A DNA stretch of 64,000 nt from an uncultured Clostridia bacterium (GTDB taxonomy: Bacteria > Bacillota > Clostridia > TANB77 > CAG-508). Made by a program: the position numbers and the translations under genes. The stretch is taken from the NCBI GenBank assembly GCA_934129745.1, contig CAKOWZ010000011.1:3919-67918 (forward strand). The letters are read 5' to 3'. Positions 1 through 8,539 of the stretch are shown in pieces; position 1 is the first letter of the stretch, and each line of letters begins with the position of its first letter. Under the pieces are notes generated by a model. The model did not search any database. It had not been told where the DNA came from and saw only the letters and a list, made by a program, of their open reading frames with translations.

Positions 1-2144
1 AAGTAACAGTATATGAAATTCAAGATTTAATTGAAAAAAAATTAATGACAACTTCAAGAAAAGAAGTAGCACAAAGTTATATAACATATAGATATAACAG
101 AGATGTTGCAAGAAAATCTAAAACTAAAGAAATCTTTTTAGAGATTATTGGAGCAAAAGCAAATGATATTACAAGAGAAAATGCAAATATGAATGCAGAT
201 ACACCAGCTGGTATGATGATGAAGTTTGCTTCTGAAACTACAAAACCATTTGTTGATGATTTTCTATTTTCAGATGAAGCTAGAAAAGCTGTAAAAGATG
301 GATATATACATGTTCATGATAAAGATTATTATCCAACAAAATCTTTAACTTGTTTACAACATCCATTAAATAAAATTTTGAAAAATGGTTTTAAAGCAGG
401 ACATGGTGCTTCAAGACCAGCAAAAAGAATTGAAACTGCAAGTATTTTAGGATGTATTTCAATGGAAACTGTTCAAAATGAAATGCATGGTGGTCAAGCA
501 ATTCCAGCTTTTGATTATTATTTGGCTCCATATGTAAAAATGACATTTGTTGAGGAAATTAAAAAATTAGAAGAATTAACAGGAAGTGATTTATCAAAAT
601 ATTATGATTATCAAGTTGAAGATTATATCAAAAAAGATATAAAAGATTTGAAAGGTGAAGAAAGAGAATTACAATTTGCCATAAATAATACAGTATCAAG
701 AGTTCATCAATCAATGGAAGCTTTTATACATAATATGAATACAATACATTCAAGAGGTGGAAATCAAGTTGTATTTAGTTCAATTAATTATGGAACAGAT
801 ACTTCTCCAGAAGGTAGATGTATTATAAGAGAAATTTTATTATCTACTGAAAGAGGTGTTGGAAATAATGAAACACCAATATTTCCAATTCAAATTTGGA
901 AGAAAAAACGTGGTGTTAATTATTTACCAGAAGATAAAAACTATGATTTATATAAATTAGCTTGTAGAGTAACAGCAAAAAGATTTTTCCCTAATTTCAT
1001 TAACTTAGATGCTACATTTAATCAACATGAAAAATGGAATGCAAATGATCCAGAAAGATTTAAATATGAATGTGCAACAATGGGATGTAGAACTAGAGTT
1101 TTTGAAAATAGACATGGTGAAAAAACATCTATTGGAAGAGGAAATTTATCATTTACAACAATTGATTTACCAAAATTAGCAATAGAATCAGCTCTAGAAG
1201 CTCAAGAAAAAACAGGATGTAAATTTGATTTAGGTAGAGGTTCAGAAGAATTTATGACAGCTACTTATAAAAAATCTGTAAAGAAAATTTTTATGAATAA
1301 ATTGGAAGAATATGCAGGTGTTACAGCTCGTCAATTATATGACAGATATAGATTCCAATGTACTGCTATTGCTAAACAATTCCCATTATTAATGGCAGGA
1401 ATGTGGGAAGGAAGTGATGCTTTAGGTCCAAATGATTCTGTTGAACCAGTTTTAAAACAAGGTACTTTAGGAATTGGATTTATAGGATTAGCAGAATGTT
1501 TAACTGTTTTAACAGGTAAACATCATGCTGAATCAGAAGATTCTCAAAAATTAGGAATTGAAATTATTACAGAATTACGTGATTTATCTAAAGAATTTTC
1601 TGATAGATATGATTTAAATTATAGTGTTTTAGCTACACCAGCTGAAGGGTTATCAGGAAGATTTACAAAATTAGATAGAAAAAAATATGGAACAATTTTA
1701 GGTGTTACAGATAGAGATTATTATACAAATAGTAATCATGTTCCAGTTTGGTATAAATGTACAGCTGAACAAAAGGCTAGAGTTGAGGCACCATATCATG
1801 ATTTAACAAGAGGTGGACATATATTCTATATTGAATTAGATGGTGATGCTACACATAATCCAGATACAATTGAAGGTGTTGTTGATTTAATGGATAAATA
1901 TAATATGGGATATGGAAGTGTTAATCATACTCGTACAAGATGTATGGATTGTGGTTTTGAAAATGCTGATGCTAATTTAGAAAGATGCCCAGTGTGTGGA
2001 AGTGTTAATATTGATACAATTCAAAGAATTACTGGATATTTAGTTGGAACAACTTCTCGTTGGAATAATGGAAAATTGGCTGAATTAAGAGATAGGGTTA
2101 CTCATATTAGTGGAAAAGATTGTGAAGTTAAAGGTGCTCAATAA
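1..2144 (+). CDS. nrdD: Anaerobic ribonucleoside-triphosphate reductase (5' end outside window)
   Basis: Catalytic subunit of oxygen-sensitive class III ribonucleotide reductase, which makes dNTPs from NTPs using a glycyl radical. The frame is open from the window edge. The 14 codons before the first ATG (position 45) match the end of an ATP-cone, seen complete in the paralogue at 2902, so the true start is outside the window and the ATG at 45 is internal. Active-site cysteines lie in SLTCLQHP and MGCRTRVF. The C-terminus has a zinc site (CMDC, CPVC) followed by RITGY, whose glycine should carry the radical. The activase gene nrdG follows after 107 bases, so the two probably form one operon. 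The family call is very secure. Confidence 0.96.
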   Translation, partial: VTVYEIQDLIEKKLMTTSRKEVAQSYITYRYNRDVARKSKTKEIFLEIIGAKANDITRENANMNADTPAGMMMKFASETTKPFVDDFLFSDEARKAVKDGYIHVHDKDYYPTKSLTCLQHPLNKILKNGFKAGHGASRPAKRIETASILGCISMETVQNEMHGGQAIPAFDYYLAPYVKMTFVEEIKKLEELTGSDLSKYYDYQVEDYIKKDIKDLKGEERELQFAINNTVSRVHQSMEAFIHNMNTIHSRGGNQVVFSSINYGTDTSPEGRCIIREILLSTERGVGNNETPIFPIQIWKKKRGVNYLPEDKNYDLYKLACRVTAKRFFPNFINLDATFNQHEKWNANDPERFKYECATMGCRTRVFENRHGEKTSIGRGNLSFTTIDLPKLAIESALEAQEKTGCKFDLGRGSEEFMTATYKKSVKKIFMNKLEEYAGVTARQLYDRYRFQCTAIAKQFPLLMAGMWEGSDALGPNDSVEPVLKQGTLGIGFIGLAECLTVLTGKHHAESEDSQKLGIEIITELRDLSKEFSDRYDLNYSVLATPAEGLSGRFTKLDRKKYGTILGVTDRDYYTNSNHVPVWYKCTAEQKARVEAPYHDLTRGGHIFYIELDGDATHNPDTIEGVVDLMDKYNMGYGSVNHTRTRCMDCGFENADANLERCPVCGSVNIDTIQRITGYLVGTTSRWNNGKLAELRDRVTHISGKDCEVKGAQ

Positions 2145-2251
2145 TTAAAAAATTGATTTAGATAAAAATTATAAAGATACTAAAGGTTAAATAGAGAATG
2201 AATGAAGTTTTTATTTGTTCTCTATTTAATAAACAAAAGGAGGATTTAACT

Positions 2252-2755
2252 ATGAATATGGCAGGTTTTTATGATGAGAGTATATCAAATGGACTAGGAT
2301 GGAGAGCAGTTTTATTTGTAAGTGGTTGCCCTCATAATTGCCCAGGATGTCAAAATAAAATGGCACAAAATTACAGTTATGGTGAACAATTTGATAAACA
2401 AAAAATTATAGATAGAATTTGTGATAATTCTCTTTTAAAAGGAATTACAATAAGTGGTGGTGAACCTCTTTGTAAAGAAAATGTTGGGGCAGTTTTAGAT
2501 TTTATAAAAGATGTAAAAAAAGTTAGACCTAATTTTAATGTATGGTGTTATAGTGGATATACAATTGAAGAATTAAAAAATAGAAATGATAAGATTACAA
2601 ATGAGGCATTAAATGAAATTGATGTTTTAGTTGATGGAAGATTTGTACAAGAAAAAAGAGATCCAAATCTTAAATTTAGAGGATCTTCTAATCAAAGAAT
2701 TCTTGATGTTAAAAAAACTATTAAAGAAAACCAAATTGTACAAATTGCTTTATAA
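2252..2755 (+). CDS. nrdG: Anaerobic ribonucleotide reductase activating protein (radical SAM)
   Basis: Radical-SAM activase that installs the glycyl radical on NrdD using S-adenosylmethionine and a [4Fe-4S] cluster. The cluster motif CPHNCPGC (CxxxCxxC) lies near residue 27, followed by the SGGEPL segment typical of NrdG. The open frame extends upstream to 2198, but AAAGGAGG at 2237-2244 sits correctly in front of the ATG at 2252, giving 167 aa, the usual family length. It lies between nrdD and a degenerate nrdD-like gene. The preceding gene is its expected partner. Confidence 0.95.
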   Translation: MNMAGFYDESISNGLGWRAVLFVSGCPHNCPGCQNKMAQNYSYGEQFDKQKIIDRICDNSLLKGITISGGEPLCKENVGAVLDFIKDVKKVRPNFNVWCYSGYTIEELKNRNDKITNEALNEIDVLVDGRFVQEKRDPNLKFRGSSNQRILDVKKTIKENQIVQIAL

Positions 2756-2790
2756 TTTTTTATGGACATCTATCAAATTTTTGATGTTTT

Positions 2791-2869
2791 GAAAGATGTT
2801 ATTAAAAGACACTTTTAAAAGACACGAAATTTTGAACTGTTTTTTAGAGGTGTCTTTAATAACATTTTC
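2791..2869 (+). other. Imperfect inverted repeat between nrdG and the nrdD-like gene
   Basis: An arm at 2791-2812 (core ATGTTATTAAAAGACAC) is complementary, with small bulges, to 2850-2869 (GTGTCTTTAATAACAT). The inner left side also holds a direct repeat of AAAAGACAC. No T-run follows, so it is not an ordinary terminator. It may be an mRNA stem-loop or protein site; the function is unknown. Confidence 0.45.
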
Positions 2870-2901
2870 AGAGGTGTTACTAAAACAAAGGGAGGAAAAG
2901 T

Positions 2902-4386
2902 TTGAAAGTTATAAAAAGAGATGGAAGAGCTGTTGAATATAATAGTAATAAAATTTTTGTGGCAATTGAAAAGGCTAATAATGATGTTACTGAAGATAAA
3001 AGAACAACAGAAGAAGAAATTAATCATATAATTGAATATATAGAATCTCTTGATAAAAAAAGAATTTTAGTTGAAGATATACAAGATATTATTGAACAAA
3101 AATTAATGGAATTAGGTAAATATGAACTTGCAAAACAGTATATAGTTTACAGATATACCAGAGCTTTGGTTAGAAAACAAAACACTACAGATGAATCAAT
3201 TTTAGGTTTAATAAAAAATGGTGGAAATGTTTTTCAAAATCCTGAGGGAAATAGTATGATGGCTTGTGTTCAAAGAAATTTGATTGCAGGGGAAGTGTCT
3301 AAAGACTTGACTAAAAGAATTTTATTACCAGAAAAAATTACTAAAGCACATGAAGATGGAATACTTTATTTTCATGATATGGAATATTTTTTACAACCAA
3401 TAATAAATTCATCTTTAATAAATTTGGGCGATATGCTTGATAATGGAACATGCATAAATAATTATAATATTGATACTCCAAATGGATTTTTAGAAGCATG
3501 TATGATATTTTCACAAATTATTCAAGCAGTTTCAAATAGTCAATATGGAAAAATTTATGTAGATGTCAAACATTTAGGAAAATATTTGAGAAAAAGTACC
3601 AAAAATATTATTGAAGATGAAGAAAATATTATAGGAAAAAATTCATTGGAAATTCATAAAAAACAACAGGAAATTGTGGATAATAAAGTTGAAAAAGAAC
3701 TTGAACAGGGAATTAAAATTATTAAATATCAAATAAATGGATTAATAAATATGAGCGGAAATAATCATATTGTTTCATTAATAATGATAAATGATAGTGA
3801 AAATGAATATTATGAAGAAATTGAAATGATAATAAATGAAATTAAAAAACAAAATATTGAGAATTGTGATATTATTACAAAAAAACAGGAAATTCCTAAG
3901 TATCAATATGAAGGGCATTTTAATTATGGAATTGTTAGTATTAATTTATTGAAAATTGTTAAAGATTTATTAAAAAATAATTTTGAAAATAGTAATAAAG
4001 AAGAGATTGATAAAAATAAACTAGAAAATAATTTTTGGAAAATGTTAGATGATAGGTTAGAATTATGTTATGAGGCTCTTATGTGTAGACATTATGCTTT
4101 ATTAGGAACAATATCTGATTCAAGCCCAATTCATTGGCAATATGGAGCAATTTCAAGGATTGAAAAAGGTGAAAAAATTGATAAATTGTTAAAAGATGGA
4201 TATTCTGATATTTGTTTGAATTATACAGATTTTGATGAAACTATAGATACAATGTCAGAAAATTTAGAAATGGATAAATCTTATGAAGAAAAATTCAAAA
4301 ATAAATTGAGTAAAAATTTAGAAAATAAGGTTCAAAATTGGAGAAAAATGACCGGATTAGGTTTTACATTAAAAAAAGATATATAA
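2902..4386 (+). CDS. Degenerate NrdD-like protein with ATP-cone, lacking the glycyl-radical domain
   Basis: A 494-aa homologue of class III ribonucleotide reductase that is probably not catalytic. The TTG start at 2902 is chosen because GGAGG (2891-2895) lies just upstream. Residues 1-95 form a good ATP-cone (MKVIKRDGR at the start). The next region keeps NrdD signatures (FHDMEYF, INLGDML, HLGKYLR, RHYALLGT, PIHWQYGAI). The first active-site cysteine region reads INSSLINL (Cys to Ser). The segment that should carry MGCR is missing. The protein ends at LGFTLKK, before the zinc site and the radical glycine. The frame is long and uninterrupted, so it may be a regulatory pseudoenzyme (the ATP-cone binds ATP/dATP) or a gene decaying by in-frame deletions. 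A terminator follows. Confidence 0.8.
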   Translation: MKVIKRDGRAVEYNSNKIFVAIEKANNDVTEDKRTTEEEINHIIEYIESLDKKRILVEDIQDIIEQKLMELGKYELAKQYIVYRYTRALVRKQNTTDESILGLIKNGGNVFQNPEGNSMMACVQRNLIAGEVSKDLTKRILLPEKITKAHEDGILYFHDMEYFLQPIINSSLINLGDMLDNGTCINNYNIDTPNGFLEACMIFSQIIQAVSNSQYGKIYVDVKHLGKYLRKSTKNIIEDEENIIGKNSLEIHKKQQEIVDNKVEKELEQGIKIIKYQINGLINMSGNNHIVSLIMINDSENEYYEEIEMIINEIKKQNIENCDIITKKQEIPKYQYEGHFNYGIVSINLLKIVKDLLKNNFENSNKEEIDKNKLENNFWKMLDDRLELCYEALMCRHYALLGTISDSSPIHWQYGAISRIEKGEKIDKLLKDGYSDICLNYTDFDETIDTMSENLEMDKSYEEKFKNKLSKNLENKVQNWRKMTGLGFTLKKDI

Positions 4387-4390
4387 AAAG

Positions 4391-4444
4391 AAAAATGAGA
4401 TATCTTCTTTAATTATTTTTAGTAGGTATTTCATTTTTTTATTT
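4391..4444 (+). terminator. Terminator after the nrdD-like gene
   Basis: A 14-bp stem (4391-4404 with 4425-4438, two G-U pairs) runs into a T-rich tract. It separates the nrd group from rsmE. Confidence 0.6.
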
Positions 4445-4470
4445 TTTGAAATCCAAACTTAATGATTGTA

Positions 4471-4499
4471 TAGACAAAAATTTTTCATTATGGTATAAT
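4471..4499 (+). promoter_or_regulatory. SigA-type promoter for rsmE
   Basis: TAGACA (4471-4476), 17-bp spacer, TATAAT (4494-4499), with an extended -10 TG. The start codon of rsmE is about 30 bases downstream. Confidence 0.75.
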
Positions 4500-4529
4500 T
4501 GCAATAAATTAAGGAAAGAGAGAGATTAT

Positions 4530-5297
4530 ATGCCAAAATTTTTTGTTAATAATGAACAAGTTGATAATGGTAAAATTAGAATTTTAGGAAAAGATATTAA
4601 TCATATAAAAAATGTATTAAGAATGAAAATTGATGATACTTTTAATGTATGTAATGAAGATGATTCACAAAATTATGTAGTTAAAATTGCTAGATTTGAG
4701 GAACAAGAGATTATTTGTGATATTATCGAAAAATGTGAAAATAGTGCAGAATCTAATGTAAAAGTTCATATTTTTCAGGGATTACCAAAATCAGATAAAA
4801 TGGAATTAATTATTCAGAAATCAGTTGAATTAGGAGTTCAAAAAATTACTCCTGTTGAAATGAAAAGATGTGTTGTAAAATTAGATGGAAAAGATAAAAT
4901 TAAAAAAATAGAAAGATGGCAAAAAATTGCTGAAGTTGCAGCAAAACAAAGTGGTAGAGATATTGTACCAGAAATATGTTCTGTAAAAAATGTTAAGGAA
5001 ATTTCAAGTGATTTTAGTAAATTTGATTTAGTTATTTTGTGTTATGAAAATGAAAAAAATATTTTCCTAAAAGATGTTTTAAAAGAATTGGCTAAAAGAA
5101 ATTTGAATTCTGTTCAGGAGTTAAAAATTGCTGTTATTATTGGACCTGAAGGTGGAATTGATATTTCTGAAGTTGAATATATGGAACAAAATGGTGCAAA
5201 AGTTGTAAGTCTTGGAAATAGAATTTTAAGGACTGAAACTGTTGGATTATCTTTGTTAAGTATTATTATGTATGAATTCGAAAGGAATGAAAGATAG
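4530..5297 (+). CDS. rsmE: 16S rRNA m3U1498 methyltransferase
   Basis: RsmE family enzyme (SPOUT fold) that methylates N3 of U1498 in 16S rRNA using SAM. The start at 4530 (MPKFFV) is preferred over an in-frame upstream codon at 4446 because AAGGAAAGAG precedes it and the promoter lies between the two; this gives 255 aa. Visible family motifs are GLPKSDKMELIIQKSVELG, the SAM-binding knot loop IIGPEGGI near residue 205, and LGNRILRTETV at the C-terminus. It has its own promoter. A membrane-protein gene begins one base after its stop. Confidence 0.93.
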   Translation: MPKFFVNNEQVDNGKIRILGKDINHIKNVLRMKIDDTFNVCNEDDSQNYVVKIARFEEQEIICDIIEKCENSAESNVKVHIFQGLPKSDKMELIIQKSVELGVQKITPVEMKRCVVKLDGKDKIKKIERWQKIAEVAAKQSGRDIVPEICSVKNVKEISSDFSKFDLVILCYENEKNIFLKDVLKELAKRNLNSVQELKIAVIIGPEGGIDISEVEYMEQNGAKVVSLGNRILRTETVGLSLLSIIMYEFERNER

Positions 5298-5298
5298 T

Positions 5299-6396
5299 AT
5301 GAGTAAAGTTGCTGAAAAAAATGAAGTTATTAATGAAAATGTTGAGGTAAATAATAGTTCAAAAAAAAGCAAAAAATTAAAAGCAGATTCAACTGGTAAA
5401 AAAAGTGAGAAAGAAAAAGTGGAAAAGGCATCAGCTAGTGGAAACAGTGGAAAGACAAAATCAAAAAAGGTAGAAGTTAGTGGAGAAAATAAAAAAACAG
5501 AATCAAAAAAAATATCAAATAGTGAAAGTAGTGAAAAAACTAGTTCTGAAAAAAGTACATCAAATTTAAAAAAAGCAAGTGAAAAAAAAGAGTTGAAAAA
5601 TGAAAATACTAAAAATATAGAGAAAACAAATACAGAAAAAAAGAAAAGTGCCAAAATTGCGAAAGAAAGCACAAGCAAAAATAAAAATTTAAGTACAAGC
5701 AAAAGTTCAAATAAAAATTTAAAGACAGCTCAAAAAACTAAACAAAAAAAGAATGATGAAAAACTAAAAATAATTGATGATGATTTAGATGATGAAAAAT
5801 TAGAAATAATTGATGAAAATGATGAAAAAAGTGAAAATAATAAAGATAGTAAAATTATAGATGATGAAGATGAAAATCAGAAAAATGAGCAATCTGATGA
5901 AAACAAATATGATACAGTAAGTTTGAAAGAAATTAGAGAAGCAATTGAAAATAAAGTTGATAAAAAACAGAAAAAAAGTGTTATAAAAAAAGTATTAATT
6001 AATTTTGGAATTGGAATAGCAATGATTATATTTCTAATATTGGTAATAATGGGAAATAAAAATATTAGTGCTGATGTGTTAGAAAAAGATATGAAAATTA
6101 TGACTTTATTTATATTAGGAATTGGAATTTTTACACTTGAATTAGCATATCAAAAAGATAAAACAGAAATAGTAATTAATGCTATTGAAATATTAATTTT
6201 TGGAGCAGCTAATTTATGTCTAATTTATATTTTTAAATTATATATTGGTCAATTAATGTATGCAACAATTGGAATTGGTGCTACTGTAATTGGATATTAT
6301 GTGTTAAAATCAATTATTATGTCAATTATAAGTGTTAGAAAATTTAAAAAAGATAATAGTGATATTAAAGAAATTGTTGAGAAAAAAGTGATTTAA
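5299..6396 (+). CDS. Membrane protein with long Lys/Ser/Glu-rich N-terminal region (unknown function)
   Basis: Not recognised. About the first 155 residues are low-complexity and rich in Lys, Ser, Glu and Asn (SKKSKK-type runs). About 50 strongly acidic residues follow (DDDLDDEKLEIIDEN). After a short helical segment come four hydrophobic segments: IGIAMIIFLILVIMG, MTLFILGIGIFTLELA, IEILIFGAANLCLIYIF and MYATIGIGATVIGYYVL. The ATG at 5299, just after the rsmE stop, is my choice; in-frame ATGs at 5272 and 5287 overlap rsmE. The N-terminal tail could be cytoplasmic and bind nucleic acid or ribosomes, but that is a guess. It is likely co-transcribed with rsmE. Confidence 0.7.
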   Translation: MSKVAEKNEVINENVEVNNSSKKSKKLKADSTGKKSEKEKVEKASASGNSGKTKSKKVEVSGENKKTESKKISNSESSEKTSSEKSTSNLKKASEKKELKNENTKNIEKTNTEKKKSAKIAKESTSKNKNLSTSKSSNKNLKTAQKTKQKKNDEKLKIIDDDLDDEKLEIIDENDEKSENNKDSKIIDDEDENQKNEQSDENKYDTVSLKEIREAIENKVDKKQKKSVIKKVLINFGIGIAMIIFLILVIMGNKNISADVLEKDMKIMTLFILGIGIFTLELAYQKDKTEIVINAIEILIFGAANLCLIYIFKLYIGQLMYATIGIGATVIGYYVLKSIIMSIISVRKFKKDNSDIKEIVEKKVI

Positions 6397-6525
6397 ATTA
6401 TTAAAAAGTGAGAAATATTATAAATTATACTGATTTATAAAGTTATAGATATATTAAGTTATGAAACAAAGTAGATAATTTAAAGGTAAAACAGAAAACT
6501 AATGTTGAGAAAGGAAGTAGTAACT

Positions 6526-7401
6526 ATGAAAAGCATGACAGGATTTGGAAGAAGTAAACTAGAAGAAAATTCAAGAGAATATATTGTTGAAATAAAATCT
6601 GTAAATCATAAATATAGTGATATTTCAATAAAAATGCCAAGGAATATTATGTGCTTTGAGGAAAAAATTAAAAAAAATATTTCAAGTAATATTTCTCGAG
6701 GAAAAGTTGATGTATTTATTACATTTAACAATTATAGTAATGAAGGAAAAAATGTTATAATTAATAAAGAATTAGCTAAAAATTATATTAATCAATTAAT
6801 TGAGTTAGCTGATGAAACAGGATTAGATAAAAATATTCGACTTACTGAAATTACTAAAATGCCAGATGTTTTACAACTAAAAATTGAAGATGATGAAAGT
6901 GATGTGATTTGGCAAGAACTAGAAAAATGTGTAAATCAAGCAGTTAGAAATTTTGTCCAAATGAGAGAGATTGAAGGAGAAAAAATTAAACAAGATTTAT
7001 CAACAAGAATATGCAGTATAGAAAAATTAGTTAATGGAATTTTTTCTAATACCACTGGACTTCTTGAAGAATATGTAGTAAAATTAAAAGAAAGAGTTAA
7101 AGAAGTACTTCAAACAGATATTGTTGATGAGACAAGATTAGCTCAAGAAATTGTTATATATTCTGATAAATGTTCTGTTGAAGAAGAACTTACAAGATTA
7201 CATAGTCATATAGGACAATTTAAAGATTTATTGGAAACACAAGGACCTGTAGGAAAAAAATTGGATTTTTTAATTCAGGAAATGAATAGAGAAACCAATA
7301 CTATTGCTTCTAAATCAGTCAAATTGGAAATTACAAATTTAACAATTGAAATTAAAACAGGATTAGAAGATATTAGAGAACAGATTCAAAATATTGAGTA
7401 G
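6526..7401 (+). CDS. yicC: YicC/YloC family endoribonuclease
   Basis: Conserved YicC family protein; members are RNA endonucleases or adaptors in RNA decay. MKSMTGFGR at the N-terminus is the family hallmark and fixes the start at 6526, which has AAAGGAAG at 6511-6518. The frame extends upstream to 6502 without an SD. The C-terminus carries the conserved EELTRLHSH, GKKLDFL.QEMNRE and NT.ASK motifs and ends at the usual length (291 aa). It precedes rpoZ and gmk, a common Firmicute order. Confidence 0.93.
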   Translation: MKSMTGFGRSKLEENSREYIVEIKSVNHKYSDISIKMPRNIMCFEEKIKKNISSNISRGKVDVFITFNNYSNEGKNVIINKELAKNYINQLIELADETGLDKNIRLTEITKMPDVLQLKIEDDESDVIWQELEKCVNQAVRNFVQMREIEGEKIKQDLSTRICSIEKLVNGIFSNTTGLLEEYVVKLKERVKEVLQTDIVDETRLAQEIVIYSDKCSVEEELTRLHSHIGQFKDLLETQGPVGKKLDFLIQEMNRETNTIASKSVKLEITNLTIEIKTGLEDIREQIQNIE

Positions 7402-7509
7402 TATAAAATTATTATTTTATATAAATAATTCAAATGATAAATATTAAAAGTAAAATAGAAAGGAACATAATTTGTTATATAGTTCCTAAAAAAGAAAGGG
7501 TGTATAAAA

Positions 7510-7698
7510 ATGATAGTAAAACCAACAGTTACAGAGTTATTAACTAAAACAGAAAACAGATTTAAATTAGTAATTGCTACTTCAAAAAGAGCGAGACAAA
7601 TAGCAGAAGGAAGTGAAGTATTAACAGATTCTGATGATGTATCACCTGTATCATTAGCTGCAGATGAAATTATGGAAGGAAAGGTGAAAGTATGTTAA
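7510..7698 (+). CDS. rpoZ: RNA polymerase omega subunit
   Basis: Small subunit that helps assemble core RNA polymerase. The 62-aa product has the expected pattern: an N-terminal P.V.ELL segment, then NRF.LV..TSKRARQI, and a C-terminal KPVSLA-like segment (SPVSLAADEI). AAAGAAAGGG lies upstream. It overlaps the start of gmk by 7 bases, which implies translational coupling. The order yicC-rpoZ-gmk differs from the usual yicC-(remA)-gmk-rpoZ, and no remA-like gene is present here. Confidence 0.9.
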   Translation: MIVKPTVTELLTKTENRFKLVIATSKRARQIAEGSEVLTDSDDVSPVSLAADEIMEGKVKVC

Positions 7699-8267
7699 TC
7701 CTATTATCAGGTGTTTCAGGAGCAGGAAAAGACACAATAAAAAAAGAATTAATTAAAAGAATGGAAAATGTAGAATCTTTACCATCATACACAGATAGAG
7801 CACCTCGTGAAGGAGATATACCAGGGGTTATTTATAATTTTGTCACAACTCAAGAATTTGAGAAAATGATAAAAAATAATGAACTTTATGAATATGATGT
7901 TCATCATGAACATTATTATGGTACATCAAGAAAACTGATGAATGAAAAAATCAAGAGTGGAAAAATTATTATAAAAGATATAGATGTTAATGGTACAGAA
8001 AGATTGATTGATTTATTAAAAAAAGATACAAAAGTTGTAACAATTTTCTTAAGAGTTCCTAAAGAAGTATTACGTAAAAGACTTGAAAATAGAATTGATA
8101 AACCATCTGAAAAAGATATTACTTTAAGATTAAATAGATTAGATTATGAAGAATCTAAAATCGGATTATATGATTATGTTTTAAAAAATAATGATTTAGA
8201 AAAAACAGTTGATATTATTATGACAATTATTAAACATGAAATGGAAAACAAAGAAACTGAGTTTTAG
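7692..8267 (+). CDS. gmk: Guanylate kinase
   Basis: Phosphorylates GMP to GDP with ATP. The N-terminal P-loop reads SGVSGAGKDT, with Asp where Gly or Ser is common. The GMP-binding region includes SYTDRAPREGD and GVIYNFVT, and HEHYYGTSR is the conserved Y-GTS segment. The ATG at 7692 overlaps the last bases of rpoZ, with GGAAAGGTG in front. The length (191 aa) is normal. A terminator overlaps the stop codon. A second, more divergent member lies at 63383. Confidence 0.92.
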   Translation: MLILLSGVSGAGKDTIKKELIKRMENVESLPSYTDRAPREGDIPGVIYNFVTTQEFEKMIKNNELYEYDVHHEHYYGTSRKLMNEKIKSGKIIIKDIDVNGTERLIDLLKKDTKVVTIFLRVPKEVLRKRLENRIDKPSEKDITLRLNRLDYEESKIGLYDYVLKNNDLEKTVDIIMTIIKHEMENKETEF

Positions 8268-8292
8268 GCTTAGTTTCTTTGTTTATATACTT
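8247..8292 (+). terminator. Terminator after gmk
   Basis: An ACAAAGAAACTGAG stem (from 8248) pairs with CTTAGTTTCTTTGT (8269-8282, one G-U pair), followed by a T-rich stretch. It overlaps the gmk stop codon. Confidence 0.75.
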
Positions 8293-8331
8293 TTTAATGT
8301 ATAATAAGAGTGAATCAGAGGTTTAATAAGT

Positions 8332-8348
8332 TGTCGAAATTTGGCGAA
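8332..8348 (+). promoter_or_regulatory. Paired Spo0A-box-like sites upstream of the priA promoter
   Basis: TGTCGAA (8332-8338), a 3-bp gap, then TGGCGAA (8342-8348). The first equals the consensus 0A box and the second has one mismatch. Their 10-bp period puts both on one helix face. They lie 9 bp upstream of the -35 element. Confidence 0.6.
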
Positions 8349-8357
8349 CGAATTTTC

Positions 8358-8386
8358 TTGCATATTAGAAAAAATCATTGTATAAT
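8358..8386 (+). promoter_or_regulatory. SigA-type promoter for priA-def-fmt
   Basis: TTGCAT (8358-8363), 17-bp spacer, TATAAT (8381-8386). A roughly 150-base leader with no clear structure precedes priA. Confidence 0.72.
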
Positions 8387-8539
8387 ATAAACATAGATTG
8401 AAATTTTAATCATGATAAATTTTATCAATATAATTTTAAACTAAAAAAGTTAATTCTAAATTAAATTCAAATTTAATTGAAAATTAAAAAGTGAACTGTT
8501 ATAATAAGGTGGTGAATTATAAAAAAACAAGGAGAAAAA

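Noticed and set aside
4446..4529. Longer N-terminus for RsmE
   Set aside because: The extra 28 codons contain the promoter and lack family similarity; the SD lies before 4530.
7450..7490. Small GGAAC/GTTCC hairpin before rpoZ as a terminator
   Set aside because: The stem is short and interrupted and no T run follows.
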